Shown piece by piece: positions 50,575 through 59,894 of a stretch of 64,000 nt of DNA. The translations under genes and the position numbers were made by a program. The stretch comes from Pacificitalea manganoxidans (lineage in GTDB: Bacteria; Pseudomonadota; Alphaproteobacteria; Rhodobacterales; Rhodobacteraceae): positions 114,641-178,640 of the forward strand of contig NZ_CP021406.1 in NCBI RefSeq assembly GCF_002504165.1. Direction: 5' to 3'. Below the pieces are notes generated by a model that was given only the letters and a program-made list of their open reading frames with translations, ran no database searches and was not told the origin of the DNA. Numbering within the stretch: position 1 is the first letter of the stretch; every line of letters starts with the position of its first letter.

Positions 50575-51933
50575 ATGTTGAACAGACGTCAATTACTCGG
50601 AGCCGGCGCGGCAGGCGCAACGCTGGTCTCTTCAAAAGCCTGGGGTCAAACCCTGAACATGGGCCTACCCGAAGCCGCGCAGATGGACAGTGCGGCAACG
50701 GCGATTACGGCGCGTCCGTCGTCGGGGCCGGACTACACACCTGTGGTCACGCTGAACGGGTGGACCCTGCCGCACCGGATGAACAACGGGGTCAAGGAAT
50801 TTCACCTCGTCGCCGAACCGGTAGAGCGCGAACTTGCCGACGGCATGATCGCGCATTTGTGGGGTTACAACGGCCAGTCCACCGGCCCAACGATCGAAGC
50901 AGTCGAAGGCGACCGGGTCCGCATCTACGTCACCAACAAGCTGCCGGAAGGCACGACAGTGCACTGGCACGGGCTCATCCTGCCTTCGGGCATGGATGGG
51001 GTCTCCGGGTTGAGTCATCCCAGCATCCCGCCAGGCAAAACGTTCATCTACGAGTTCGACTTGGTGAAATCAGGAACCTTCATGTATCACCCCCATGGCG
51101 ACGAAATGGCGCAGATGGCGATGGGGATGATGGGCATGTTCGTGGTCCACCCCAAGGATCCCACGTTCATGCCGGTGGATCGCGATTTTCTGATCATGCT
51201 GAATGCCTTTGACATCGATCCCGGCACATATGTGCCGCGCATCATGACGATGACGGACTTCAACCTGTGGACGTGGAACAGTCGGATCTTCCCCGACATC
51301 GATCCGCTGGTCGTGAACAAGGGCGACAAGGTGCGAGTACGCGTCGGCAACCTCACGATGACAAACCACCCGATCCACATGCACGGCTATGACTTCAAGG
51401 TCACCTGCACGGATGGTGGCTGGGTGCCGTCAGAAGCGCAATGGCCGGAGGTCAGCATCGACATCCCCGTGGGCGGGATGCGCGCCTATGAGTTCGTCGC
51501 AGACCATCTGGGTGACTGGGCGCTTCACTGCCACAAGTCGCACCACACGATGAATGCCATGGGTCACGATGTGCCGACGTTCATCGGGGTCAACAAGAAG
51601 CCGCTGACCCAGAAGATCCGTCAGTTCCAGCCGGAATACATGCCCATGGGCATGTCCGGCATGGGGGACATGGCGAAAATGGAAATGCCGCTGCCTGACA
51701 ATACGATCCCGATGATGACGGGTTGGGGGCCCTACGGCCCCATCGAGATGGGCGGCATGTTTTCGGTCGTAAAGGTGCGGGACGGCATCGACGCGGACGA
51801 TTACTCCGATCCCGGCTGGTACGAAAATCCTCCGGGCGAGATGGCCTACGAATGGACTGGCGAATTGCCCGAGTTCGCCTCGAACAACAGTCCCAAGACC
51901 ATTCTCACACCAAAACCAAACTCGAAGGGCTGA
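50575..51933 (+). CDS. Copper-resistance multicopper oxidase (periplasmic)
   Basis: This 452-aa protein has a Tat-type signal (MLNRRQLLGAGAAGATLVSS) and copper ligands in order: HWHGLILP, MYHPHGDE, HPIHMHGYDF, LHCHKSHHTMNAMG. After the last ligands comes a Met-rich segment (MPMGMSGMGDMAKMEMPLP) likely to bind Cu(I). It is shorter than PcoA and closer to copper oxidases found in marine alphaproteobacteria. It probably oxidises Cu(I) to the less toxic Cu(II). A hairpin overlaps its stop codon. Confidence 0.9.
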   Translation: MLNRRQLLGAGAAGATLVSSKAWGQTLNMGLPEAAQMDSAATAITARPSSGPDYTPVVTLNGWTLPHRMNNGVKEFHLVAEPVERELADGMIAHLWGYNGQSTGPTIEAVEGDRVRIYVTNKLPEGTTVHWHGLILPSGMDGVSGLSHPSIPPGKTFIYEFDLVKSGTFMYHPHGDEMAQMAMGMMGMFVVHPKDPTFMPVDRDFLIMLNAFDIDPGTYVPRIMTMTDFNLWTWNSRIFPDIDPLVVNKGDKVRVRVGNLTMTNHPIHMHGYDFKVTCTDGGWVPSEAQWPEVSIDIPVGGMRAYEFVADHLGDWALHCHKSHHTMNAMGHDVPTFIGVNKKPLTQKIRQFQPEYMPMGMSGMGDMAKMEMPLPDNTIPMMTGWGPYGPIEMGGMFSVVKVRDGIDADDYSDPGWYENPPGEMAYEWTGELPEFASNNSPKTILTPKPNSKG

Positions 51934-51944
51934 ACGGCCCTTCG
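51923..51944 (+). terminator. Hairpin across the oxidase stop codon
   Basis: CGAAGGGC (51923-51930) and GCCCTTCG (51937-51944) pair perfectly over 8 bp, with the TGA stop in the loop. It lies 37 bases before the next gene. It could be a weak terminator or an attenuating structure between the oxidase and the cupredoxin genes. Confidence 0.55.
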
Positions 51945-51980
51945 TCGACTCCAACCAAACCAAACCTACAGGAAAACCAA

Positions 51981-52670
51981 ATGAAAAAACTTCTTCTGAG
52001 CACCTCTCTCGTCCTTTTCGCTTCAACGGGGGCTTTCGCTGACGTTGGTCATGCCAAAATGGCCATCGGTATGCCCGGCCATACGGCAAAAGTCGACCGG
52101 ACGATTGATGTAACCCTGCTTGAAAACGACGAAGGCGAAATGCTGATCGAGAGTGAGGAGATGACCATCAAGCAGGGTGAAACCATACGCTTCAACATCA
52201 CGAACAAGGGTGAGCTGGAACACGAGTTTGTTCTCGACACGCTGGAAAATAACGCCGAGCACAAGATCGAAATGGCCAAGATGGACATGGAACACGACGA
52301 CCCGAACCGTATCCGTCTTGATCCGGGTGCCACGGGCGAGGTCGTCTGGACGTTCGCGAATGCTGGTACGTTCGAAGCCGCGTGCCTGATCCCGGGTCAC
52401 TACGAATCCGGCATGCACCGTGCGGTCTCGGTGGGGGACCAGATGGCTCAGGCTGACGTGGAATACACGAGCGGGACCATAAAGAAGATCGACGCCAAGG
52501 CCGGCAAGGTCACAATCATCCACGGCCCTCTGGTCAACCTCGATATGCCCGCGATGACGATGGTATTCCGCGCGGACGAAGCGATAATGGCCAAGATGGC
52601 AGAAGGTCAGGACATCGAGTTTGTTGCCGACCGGGTCAAGGGCAAGCTTACTGTCACGCAGATGAAGTGA
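51981..52670 (+). CDS. Cupredoxin-CusF fusion protein (periplasmic copper binding)
   Basis: This 229-aa protein has a signal peptide (cleavage after AFA-D). A plastocyanin-like domain (about 45-152) has ligands LEHEF (His) and FEAACLIPGHYESGM (Cys, His, Met). A C-terminal CusF-like domain (about 158-229) has VNLDMPAMTMVFR, the Cu(I) site of the CusF family. One chain thus joins an electron-transfer-type copper site with a Cu(I) chaperone domain. It lies 47 bases after the oxidase and is a likely partner. An AGGA site precedes the ATG. Confidence 0.83.
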   Translation: MKKLLLSTSLVLFASTGAFADVGHAKMAIGMPGHTAKVDRTIDVTLLENDEGEMLIESEEMTIKQGETIRFNITNKGELEHEFVLDTLENNAEHKIEMAKMDMEHDDPNRIRLDPGATGEVVWTFANAGTFEAACLIPGHYESGMHRAVSVGDQMAQADVEYTSGTIKKIDAKAGKVTIIHGPLVNLDMPAMTMVFRADEAIMAKMAEGQDIEFVADRVKGKLTVTQMK

Positions 52671-52679
52671 AGACTGACC

Positions 52680-52710
52680 TTGGGGCCGAGGCGTACATGC
52701 CCGGCCCCAA
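52680..52710 (+). terminator. Hairpin after the cupredoxin gene
   Basis: TTGGGGCCG (52680-52688) pairs with CGGCCCCAA (52702-52710), 10 bases after the stop codon. A likely terminator without a strong U tract. Confidence 0.65.
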
Positions 52711-52756
52711 CGCTTTGAGGCAATTAAATCAAGCGCTACGGAGGTAGCCGAGCATT

Positions 52757-52876
52757 ATGAATTTCCTGATAACCTGCACATGCGCCCTTGCGCTCGTCGT
52801 TCCGGCTTTCTCAGTGAACGCTTCCAGTGGCAAAGGTCAGCAACCTCATGCAGCAATACACGTTTTGCTGAAATAG
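52757..52876 (+). CDS. 39-aa secreted peptide
   Basis: A short frame ATG to TAG encodes 39 residues: MNFLITCTCALALVVPAFSV followed by 19 hydrophilic residues (including KGQQPHAAIHVLLK). The first 22 or so form a plausible signal peptide with cleavage near SVNA-S. GGAGG lies 13 bases upstream of the ATG. It stands between the cupredoxin terminator and the convergent copA2. It may be a real small gene or the stub of a longer one. Confidence 0.4.
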   Translation: MNFLITCTCALALVVPAFSVNASSGKGQQPHAAIHVLLK

Positions 52877-52913
52877 AAGTATCGTCCAGCTTCACGTTCA
52901 ATACGCGGATCGT

Positions 52914-55241
52914 CTAAAGCCTCAATCGCCGTAGTCTGAGCGCGTTCGCGATGACCGAGACCGACGAGAGGCTCATTGCGGCGGCGGCGAACATGGGCGA
53001 CATCAACAGCCCGAATACCGGGTAGAGCACGCCCGCAGCTAAGGGCACACCGAGCGTGTTGTAGGCAAAGGCCCAGAACAGGTTCTGGCGTATGTTACCG
53101 ATCGTCGCCACGGCCAGCGTCCGTGCCTTGACGATACCGTTCAGATCGCCGCTCAAGAGAGTGATGCCCGCGCTTTCAACCGCCACGTCCGCACCCGTGC
53201 CCATGGCCAGGCCGACGTCCGCTGCGGCCAGAGCCGGTGCATCGTTGACACCATCGCCGGCCATGGCGACCTTTTTGCCATTCGCGTGCAGCTCGTCCAC
53301 CAGCGCCTTCTTGTCTTCCGGCAGAACTCCAGCCCGGACCTCGTCGATGCCGAGGAGCTGCGCCACGGCCCTTGCAGTGCGTTCGTTATCCCCCGTAGCC
53401 ATGATTATCCGCAGGCCCGCCTCGTGCAGTTCCTTGATGACCTCGGCCGTCGTTTCCTTGATCGGGTCGGCGACGGCGACGATGCCGGACAGTTTTCCTT
53501 CTATGGCCACGAACATGGCCGTCTTGCCTTCGCTGCGCAGAACGTCTGCCGCCTCCTCTGCTGCGGAGGTGTCGAGGGACATGTCGCGCATCATCGCGGT
53601 GTTACCAAGCGCGACGGCGTGGCCCGAGACGGTTCCGCTCACACCCTTGCCGGTCACGGCTTCGAAGTTCTCGGCATTGCCGACTTTGATACCTCTCTCT
53701 TTCGCGCCTTCGACGATGGCCTCTGCCAGCGGGTGCTCAGAGCCTTTTTCCAAGGCAGCCGCGAGGCTCAGAATGGTTTCTTCGGTCTCGTCGCCCAGAG
53801 CGTTCACATCGGTCAGCTTCGGCTTGCCTTCGGTCAGGGTGCCGGTCTTATCGACGATCAGCGTATCGACCTTGGCCATGCGTTCCAGCGCTTCGGCATC
53901 CTTGATCAGGACACCCGCCTGTGCACCGCGCCCTGCAGCCGTCGTGATCGAGATCGGCGTCGCAAGGCCCAATGCACAGGGGCAGGCGATGATCAGCACT
54001 GACACCGCCGAGGCGATGGCAAAGACGAGCGCAGGTTCGGGCCCGAAGCCGAGCCAAGCGGCGAAGGAAAGGATGGCGACCACGACAACGGTCGGCACGA
54101 AATAGGAAGAAACCTTGTCCGCAAGCCCCTGGATCGGTGCGCGGGATCGCCGCGCGTTCGCGACCATCTCGACGATCTGGCTCAGCATCGTGTCGGCACC
54201 TACACGAGCGGCTTCTATGACAAGGGAGCCGTTCTTATTGATTGTGCCGCCGGTGACCGTATCGCCCGGACCTTTTTCGACCGGCAACGGCTCGCCAGTG
54301 ATCATGCTCTCGTCGATGGATGACGTGCCGTCGACGACCTTGGCATCGACGGGGACCGCGTCGCCGGGGCGCACCCGCAACCGGTCGCCCTCCACAATGT
54401 TTTCCAGCGGCGCGTCATATTCCGTGCCGTCGGGCAGGATGCGCCGCGCCGTTTTCGGGGCCAGATCGAGCAGTGCCCGGATGGCATCGCCGGTCCGTTC
54501 CCGCGCCCGCAATTCCAAAACCTGTCCGACGAAAATCAGAGTGATGATAACGACGGCGGCTTCAAAATAGGTGCCGACTCCCGCGCCCATCCGGTAAGCC
54601 TCCGGAAACACGCCCGGAAGGAATGTGGCGACCAGCGAATAGATGTAGGCCGCGCCGACACCAAGCGCGATCAGCGTCCACATGTTGGGCGAGCGGTTCA
54701 CGATCGACGCCCATCCCCGCACGAAAAACGGCTTCGCTGCCCACAACACGATAGGCGTCGCCAGCAGGAACTCGATGTATGTCGCCAGCCGATGTCCGAT
54801 CAAGTCCCGGACCGGCAAACCGACCAGCTCTCCCATAGTCAGGATAACCAGAGGAACGGCTGCGGCGGCACTGATCCACATCCGGCGGGTAAAGTCGGTC
54901 AGTTCTTCGCTGGGTTCATCCGACGGCACCATCGGTTCAAGCGCCATGCCGCAGATCGGACAGGCGCCGGGCTCGTCACGAACTATCTCGGGGTGCATTG
55001 GGCAGGTGTACTGAGTTCCGGCTTTCGGGGTCATGCTGTGATCCGATGCCGTACCTGAGGCATAGTAGATCGGATCGGCCTCGAACCTGGTCTGGCACTT
55101 ATCGGAGCAGAAGTAGAAGGTTTCACCGTCATAATCCGCCTGACGGGCCTGCGGAGACATAGTGACGGACATGCCGCAAACTGGATCCTTGGCCTGATCG
55201 GATGACCGCTCTCGCGGGTGCGGTTCTGTTACCTGTATCAT
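52914..55241 (-). CDS. copA: Copper-exporting P1B-type ATPase with YHS and CPMHP domains (second CopA)
   Basis: This 775-aa pump lacks HMA domains. Instead it has an N-terminal YHS domain ([33 protein letters not shown]) and a heavy-metal domain ([25 protein letters not shown]). The membrane site is CPC at about 419, DKTGTLTEG follows, then [10 protein letters not shown] and [10 protein letters not shown]. The final helix carries [15 protein letters not shown], typical of Cu(I) pumps. The YHS plus CPMHP form is common in marine alphaproteobacteria. A CueR-type promoter lies about 32 bases upstream. It complements CopA1. Confidence 0.9.
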   Translation of the reverse strand: MIQVTEPHPRERSSDQAKDPVCGMSVTMSPQARQADYDGETFYFCSDKCQTRFEADPIYYASGTASDHSMTPKAGTQYTCPMHPEIVRDEPGACPICGMALEPMVPSDEPSEELTDFTRRMWISAAAAVPLVILTMGELVGLPVRDLIGHRLATYIEFLLATPIVLWAAKPFFVRGWASIVNRSPNMWTLIALGVGAAYIYSLVATFLPGVFPEAYRMGAGVGTYFEAAVVIITLIFVGQVLELRARERTGDAIRALLDLAPKTARRILPDGTEYDAPLENIVEGDRLRVRPGDAVPVDAKVVDGTSSIDESMITGEPLPVEKGPGDTVTGGTINKNGSLVIEAARVGADTMLSQIVEMVANARRSRAPIQGLADKVSSYFVPTVVVVAILSFAAWLGFGPEPALVFAIASAVSVLIIACPCALGLATPISITTAAGRGAQAGVLIKDAEALERMAKVDTLIVDKTGTLTEGKPKLTDVNALGDETEETILSLAAALEKGSEHPLAEAIVEGAKERGIKVGNAENFEAVTGKGVSGTVSGHAVALGNTAMMRDMSLDTSAAEEAADVLRSEGKTAMFVAIEGKLSGIVAVADPIKETTAEVIKELHEAGLRIIMATGDNERTARAVAQLLGIDEVRAGVLPEDKKALVDELHANGKKVAMAGDGVNDAPALAAADVGLAMGTGADVAVESAGITLLSGDLNGIVKARTLAVATIGNIRQNLFWAFAYNTLGVPLAAGVLYPVFGLLMSPMFAAAAMSLSSVSVIANALRLRRLRL

Positions 55242-55272
55242 GCTCTAGCCCTCCAAAATGATGCCAATTCCT

Positions 55273-55303
55273 AAGATGGGGCTTCCAGCAACTGGAAGGT
55301 CAA
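55273..55303 (-). promoter_or_regulatory. CueR-type promoter (class II) of the second copA
   Basis: On the minus strand, TTGACC (55298-55303) and CATCTT (55273-55278) are 19 bases apart, with the dyad TTCCAGTTGCTGGAA. It is nearly the same as the copA1 operator. Confidence 0.82.
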
Positions 55304-55482
55304 GCTTGGATTGCTGATTAGCGAAGGAAAGCTGATTGATACTGCCAATATATTACATAATAAACAATACGCGTGTATGCACTGTACGCGCAAAGTTAAA
55401 ATGTCCCACATCTGCAAAGTAGAAATGTCACACTTCCCTGTTGATCAAGCAGGATTGGAGTGTGTCCGTGGGAATGTTGATC

Positions 55483-56099
55483 ATGAGCGAGCGCGAGCTG
55501 AACCGCATAGAAGTACTGAGCCAGGTGACCCAAGGCCGGATGACGGCTGTGACGGCCGCCAACCTGCTCGGATTGAGCCGCAGGCAGGTCCACAGGTTGC
55601 TGAGGGCGTTTCAGTCCGAGGGTCCGGCAGCGATCCGGCACAAGGCGCGCGGCCGGGCCTCGAACAACCGGACCGATCCGGCGGTTCGGGATTTTGCGGT
55701 GACACTGGTGCGAGAGACCTACATCGACTTTGGCCCGACCTTTGCGTCGGAGAAGCTTGCGGAAGATCACGGGCTGAAAGTGTCACGCGAGACGCTGCGC
55801 AAATGGATGCAGGACGCTGGACTGTGGCTCTCACGCAAGCAACGCCGGACGTTCCACCAGCCACGTCTGCGCCGGGAATGCTACGGCGAGCTGATCCAGA
55901 TCGACGGGTCGGATCATCATTGGTTCGAGGATCGCGGCCCGGCCTGCACCCTGCTGGTCTTCATCGACGATGCCACCAGCACACTCATGCATCTGCAGTT
56001 CGTGAAGTCTGAGAGCACGTTCAGCTACTTCGGCGCGCTGGAGCGATACCTGGAAGCGCATGGCCGCCCCGTCGCTTTCTACTCCGACAAGCACACGGT
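55483..56099 (+). pseudogene. ISNCY-type transposase, 3' end lost to a Tn3-family insertion
   Basis: The protein begins MSERELNRIEVLSQVTQGRM with an N-terminal helix-turn-helix (AANLLGLSRRQVHRLLRAF). It continues through LIQIDGSDHHWFEDRG (first catalytic Asp) to RPVAFYSDKHTV (second Asp). It is cut at 56099 by the terminal repeat of the Tn3-family element, so the third catalytic residue and the C-terminus are missing. The IS left end, with the short repeats ATGTCCCACATC and ATGTCACACTT, lies at about 55400. Confidence 0.8.
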
Positions 56100-56249
56100 G
56101 GGGTAGATTCCGGTAGGGGGCAGGATCGTATCACAAGGCCCTGACGCCCCCTACTTCCCTTCAATCTGAGCTCTGTGGTCGCCTTCGTGGTGGCGATGAG
56201 CGCTGTGCGCCCGTTTGGTGGCTGTGAAGGCGGCAAGATATAGGCATGA

Positions 56250-59160
56250 TTACTTCACAACCTTACCCCCTGCTTGCCGCCGCCACCTGTATTCGCCGGT
56301 GAGCAGGATGTGCGCCCATCCGAGCGGGGAGATATGTGCCAGTAGATCGGGGCCGCAATTCAGCCCGGCCCGCTGCCGCGCGGCCACGGCCTGACCGAGG
56401 TACTTGGTGTTCCAGTAGATGATGATGGCGGCGAGCAGGTTGAGGCCGGCCATGCGGTAGTGCTGTCCCTCTGCGGTGCGATCGCGGATTTCACCTTGTC
56501 GCCCGATACGCAGGGCGTTTTTCAGGGCGTGATGGGCCTCGCCCTTGTTCAGGCCAATCTGGGCCCGACGCTGCATGTCGGCGTCGAGGAGCCACTCGAT
56601 GATGAAGAGGGTGCGCTCGACGCGGCCGATTTCGCGGAGCGCCACGGCCAGCTCGTGTTGTCGCGGATAGGCCGCGAACTTCTTGAGCAGCTGACTGGGC
56701 GGCATAGCGCCCGTCACCATGGTGGCCGCGGAACGCAGGACGCCGGGCCAATTCTGGACGATGAGGCCCTCGCGGATTTTACCCCCGATCAGGCCACGCA
56801 ATTCGTCCGGCGCTGACGCCGGGTCGGACAGGTGGAGCCGTCTGGATGGCAGGTCACGGATACGCGGGATAAACCGGAACCCGAGCAACGAGGTCACGGC
56901 AAAGACGTGATCGGTGAACCCGCCGGTGTCGGCATACTGCTCTGTGATCTTCCACCCGGCCTCGTTCATCAGCAGCCCGTCCAGGATGTAGGGCGCTTCG
57001 CTCACGGTCGCCGGAATGTTCTGGGTCGCGAATGGACCGAACTGATCGGAGACATGGGTATAGGCTTTGAGACCCGGCTCGGAGCCGTATTTCGCGTTGA
57101 TGAGGTTCATGGCTTCGCCCTGCCGGGCAGCGGGAAAGAATTGCCCGTCGCTGGACGCGGTCACGCCGCCGCCCCAAAATTTGGCCATGGGCAGCCGGGA
57201 TTGAGCCTCGATCACCATGGCAAGGGCCTGGTTGATGGCGTCGCTTTCGACATGCCATCGCGACAGGCGGGAGAGCTGGAAGTAATCATGGGTGTTGGTC
57301 GCCTCGGCCATCTTGCTGAGCCCGAGGTTCAGGCCTTCGGCCAGCAGCACCGTCAGCATCCCGATCTGGTCTTTGCAGGACGCGCCAGTTTGCGAGTTTG
57401 TGAAGATTTCCGTGAAGCCGATATCCGCATCGACCTCCTGCAACAGTTCGGTGATCCGTATGGCGGGTAGCCGGTCGTAGAGATCGAGCACGAGTTCGTC
57501 CGCCTCTTCGGGCACGGCTGCGCTCAGGCGGTCGACCTTCAGGATGCCGTTTTCGATCGATCCACCGGGGATGGCTCCGGCACGTGCGGCCTTGGCCAGC
57601 CGCTTCAGTCCGTCGGTCATGCGCGCCTTGCGATCGGCAAGCCAAGCTTCCGGATCAAGCGGCACTGCCAGTCTTGGTATGTCCTTCACCGCCTCAGCGG
57701 GGACCAGGGCCTGCTTCAGATCACTGTAGCGCCGGGATTGGGAGAGCCAGATATCGCCAGAGCGGAACGCATCCCGCAGATGGAAGAACACGGCGACTTC
57801 CCAGAGCCGGTGACCGTCTTCCCCCTGCGCATTCAGATGGCGATGCCATTTCGAGCAGCGCCGCAGGAATCCCACCGGCCGTATCTCGGGTTTCTCGTCC
57901 TCTGCGATCAGCGTACTAGCGTGCAGCAAAGGCGCCGCGACACCCGCCGCCTTGATATCCAGCACGTGCAGCATGCGCGGGGCATAGCGCCGGAACCGAT
58001 GATAGCCTTGGCCAACATGCGCCAAGGGGTCAGCAGCCATCGTGTCCGTCAACTCAGCGGCGGTTGCAACCAACCCTTCAAGCCGCTCCCACCCACAGGC
58101 CAGCTCTGTTGCCTGATCCAACGGCTCGCCATCGCTTCTGGCGACCAACAAAGCGGCGCCGAGGGATTTGAAGGCGCGCAGGGTGTCCTGCACCGCAGGT
58201 TTTGGCGTCAGCGATCCTTGCATCGCATAGCTTCTTTGCACCCTGCCATGTCTTGCCGACGATCCGGTCATGGGTCTCGATCACCGCGTCAGCAAGCACC
58301 GCGCGCCATGCAACGGCGCAGACCGCGATGATGGCCAGGCGGCGATCACTGCTGATGTCACGCAGACCATCGGCAAAATAGCGTTCGCCCTGACGCTGGA
58401 GGCGAGTCACCCGATGGGGTGGAATGCCAGAGAGGATGTCAGGCGACAGGGTCATCTCCTGCAGGAATTCCAGCCTGTCGAGCAGCCGGGTAGCATCAGC
58501 TGAGTTCTGACCCACCTCGAACTGGCGCAACCAGACGAACCGGCTGACCTTGCCCTCGACCATCTCCGAGAGCAGGCCATCGAGGCGGGCTTTCATGGCA
58601 TCATCCAGCCGTGCCACGATGGCGCTATCGATCCGACGTTCCGCCGCGACAAGCGCATCCGCGCATAGCCGCTCGATCACGGACACGCCCGGCAGGATGG
58701 TCCTGGTCTGGCGGCACTCTTTGACAAACCGGCGCGCCAGATCGTGGTTGGACGTCGCGCGCTCCGCCTCGCCTGCCAGCCAGGCGTTCAGCTCCCGTGC
58801 GCGATGACCGGAGAACATCTTAAAGCCATAGACCTGGCGTAATTCGATCAGATGCCTGCGCCGCGTTACGTCGGTCTCGGCATATCGGCAAAGCTCATCC
58901 ATCTCTTCGCCAAGCTGTGCGGCGATGAAGCGACTGATGGCCTCTGGAATGACCTCACCCGACACCAACAGTCGGCCAGGATACCGGAACGCACAAAGCT
59001 GAAGGGCGAAGCCGAGGCGATTGCGTGCATGGCGACGGGTTCGAATGACTTCGATGTCCTCATCCGACAGCGTGTAGTGGTAGAGGATGCTGGCCTCGTC
59101 TGTCGGAAGGTCGAACAGCGTCGCGCGTTGGCGAGCCGTCAGAATTGAGCGTCTTGGCAT
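56250..59160 (-). pseudogene. tnpA: Tn3-family transposase with one frameshift
   Basis: From the ATG at 59160 (PRRSILTARQRATLFDLPTD) the first frame runs about 325 residues to DARIADAKTC. The expected continuation PAVQDTLRAFKSLGAALLVA then appears in another frame and runs to the end (GEYRWRRQAGGKVVK) with the DDE region intact, including LNLLAAIIIYWNTKYLG. Together about 970 residues, normal for the family. The shift falls in a run of four T (58200-58203), a typical slippage or sequencing-error spot. If real, it disables transposition unless ribosomal frameshifting rescues it. Confidence 0.85.
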
Positions 59161-59163
59161 ATA

Positions 59164-59203
59164 GGTTTGTCCTTGTTAGTCATTAATCTATTCAGGACAA
59201 AAT
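59164..59203. promoter_or_regulatory. Resolution-type site between tnpA and the resolvase gene
   Basis: GTTTGTCCTT and AGGACAAAAT form an inverted pair separated by about 18 bases in the AT-rich gap between the divergent transposase and resolvase genes. This is where res sites of Tn3-family elements lie. Sub-sites II and III are not clear. Confidence 0.5.
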
Positions 59204-59254
59204 CCGCACCAGCAAAATCAAAGGCTTGCAAGGCCAAATTCCGAGAGGGTTCAA

Positions 59255-59863
59255 CTGGGACAGCGCGCGGCCATCTACGCCAGAGTTTCGACATCCGACC
59301 AGTCCTGTGAGCGGCAGGTCGCGGAACTGACCGCATTTGCAGAACGCGGCGGCTATGACGTGGTCGGCGTGTTCAAGGAAACGGCCTCCGGGGCTTCAGC
59401 CAATCGCGCCGCACGCAATCAGATCCTCGATCTCGCGCAGGCCCGGCAGATAGACGCCATTCTAGTCAGCGAGCTTTCCCGGTGGGGGCGGTCCACTCAG
59501 GACCTGCTTGATACCCTCAATCGGCTTGCAGGCTGGAAAGTCTCGGTCGTGGCTATGAATGGCATGACTTTCGAGCTCGACACACCTCACGGTCGGATGA
59601 TGGCCACCATGCTGGCCGGGATCGCGCAATTCGAGCGTGATCTTCTCAGCGAGCGCGTGAAATCCGGTCTCGCCGCCGCTCGGGCACGCGGCAAAAAGCT
59701 TGGGCGTCAGCCGGGACAGCGCCCCAAGTCCGACAAGCTGGCTCCGAAGGTGTTGCAGGCCATCGAAGACGGAAGGTCATACCGATGGATCGCCCGGGAC
59801 CACGGTATCTCGAAAAACACCGTCTCCGACATCGTCAAACGGAACCGCCAAAATACCTTGTGA
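59255..59863 (+). CDS. tnpR: Tn3-family serine resolvase
   Basis: The protein of about 200 aa contains the catalytic serine motif AIYARVSTSDQSCERQVAEL, then DAILVSELSRWGRSTQDLLD, HGRMMATMLAGIAQFERDLL and a C-terminal helix-turn-helix (GRSYRWIARDHGISKNTVSD). It resolves cointegrates at res. No ATG, GTG or TTG precedes the catalytic motif in frame; a CTG at 59255 is the nearest near-cognate codon. The first standard start (GTG at 59360) would delete the active-site Ser, so the true start is an unusual codon or the 5' end is mutated. Confidence 0.78.
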   Translation: MGQRAAIYARVSTSDQSCERQVAELTAFAERGGYDVVGVFKETASGASANRAARNQILDLAQARQIDAILVSELSRWGRSTQDLLDTLNRLAGWKVSVVAMNGMTFELDTPHGRMMATMLAGIAQFERDLLSERVKSGLAAARARGKKLGRQPGQRPKSDKLAPKVLQAIEDGRSYRWIARDHGISKNTVSDIVKRNRQNTL

Positions 59864-59894
59864 TACGATCCTGCCCCCTACCGGAATCTACCCC

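Larger units (their letters stand above)
56100..59894 (-). mobile_element. Tn3-family transposon with perfect 39-bp terminal repeats
   Basis: The left end (56100-56138, GGGGTAGATTCCGGTAGGGG...) and right end (59856-59894) are perfect 39-bp inverted repeats starting GGGG, as in Tn3-family elements. It is 3795 bp long and carries a frameshifted tnpA, a resolution-like site and a resolvase. There is no cargo. The flanks (ACGGT left, AATCA right) do not form a 5-bp duplication, so the two sides were not originally adjacent. Confidence 0.88.

Noticed and set aside
57286..57645. Antisense frames in the Tn3-family transposase as extra genes
   Set aside because: They mirror the transposase codons and show no independent start signals.
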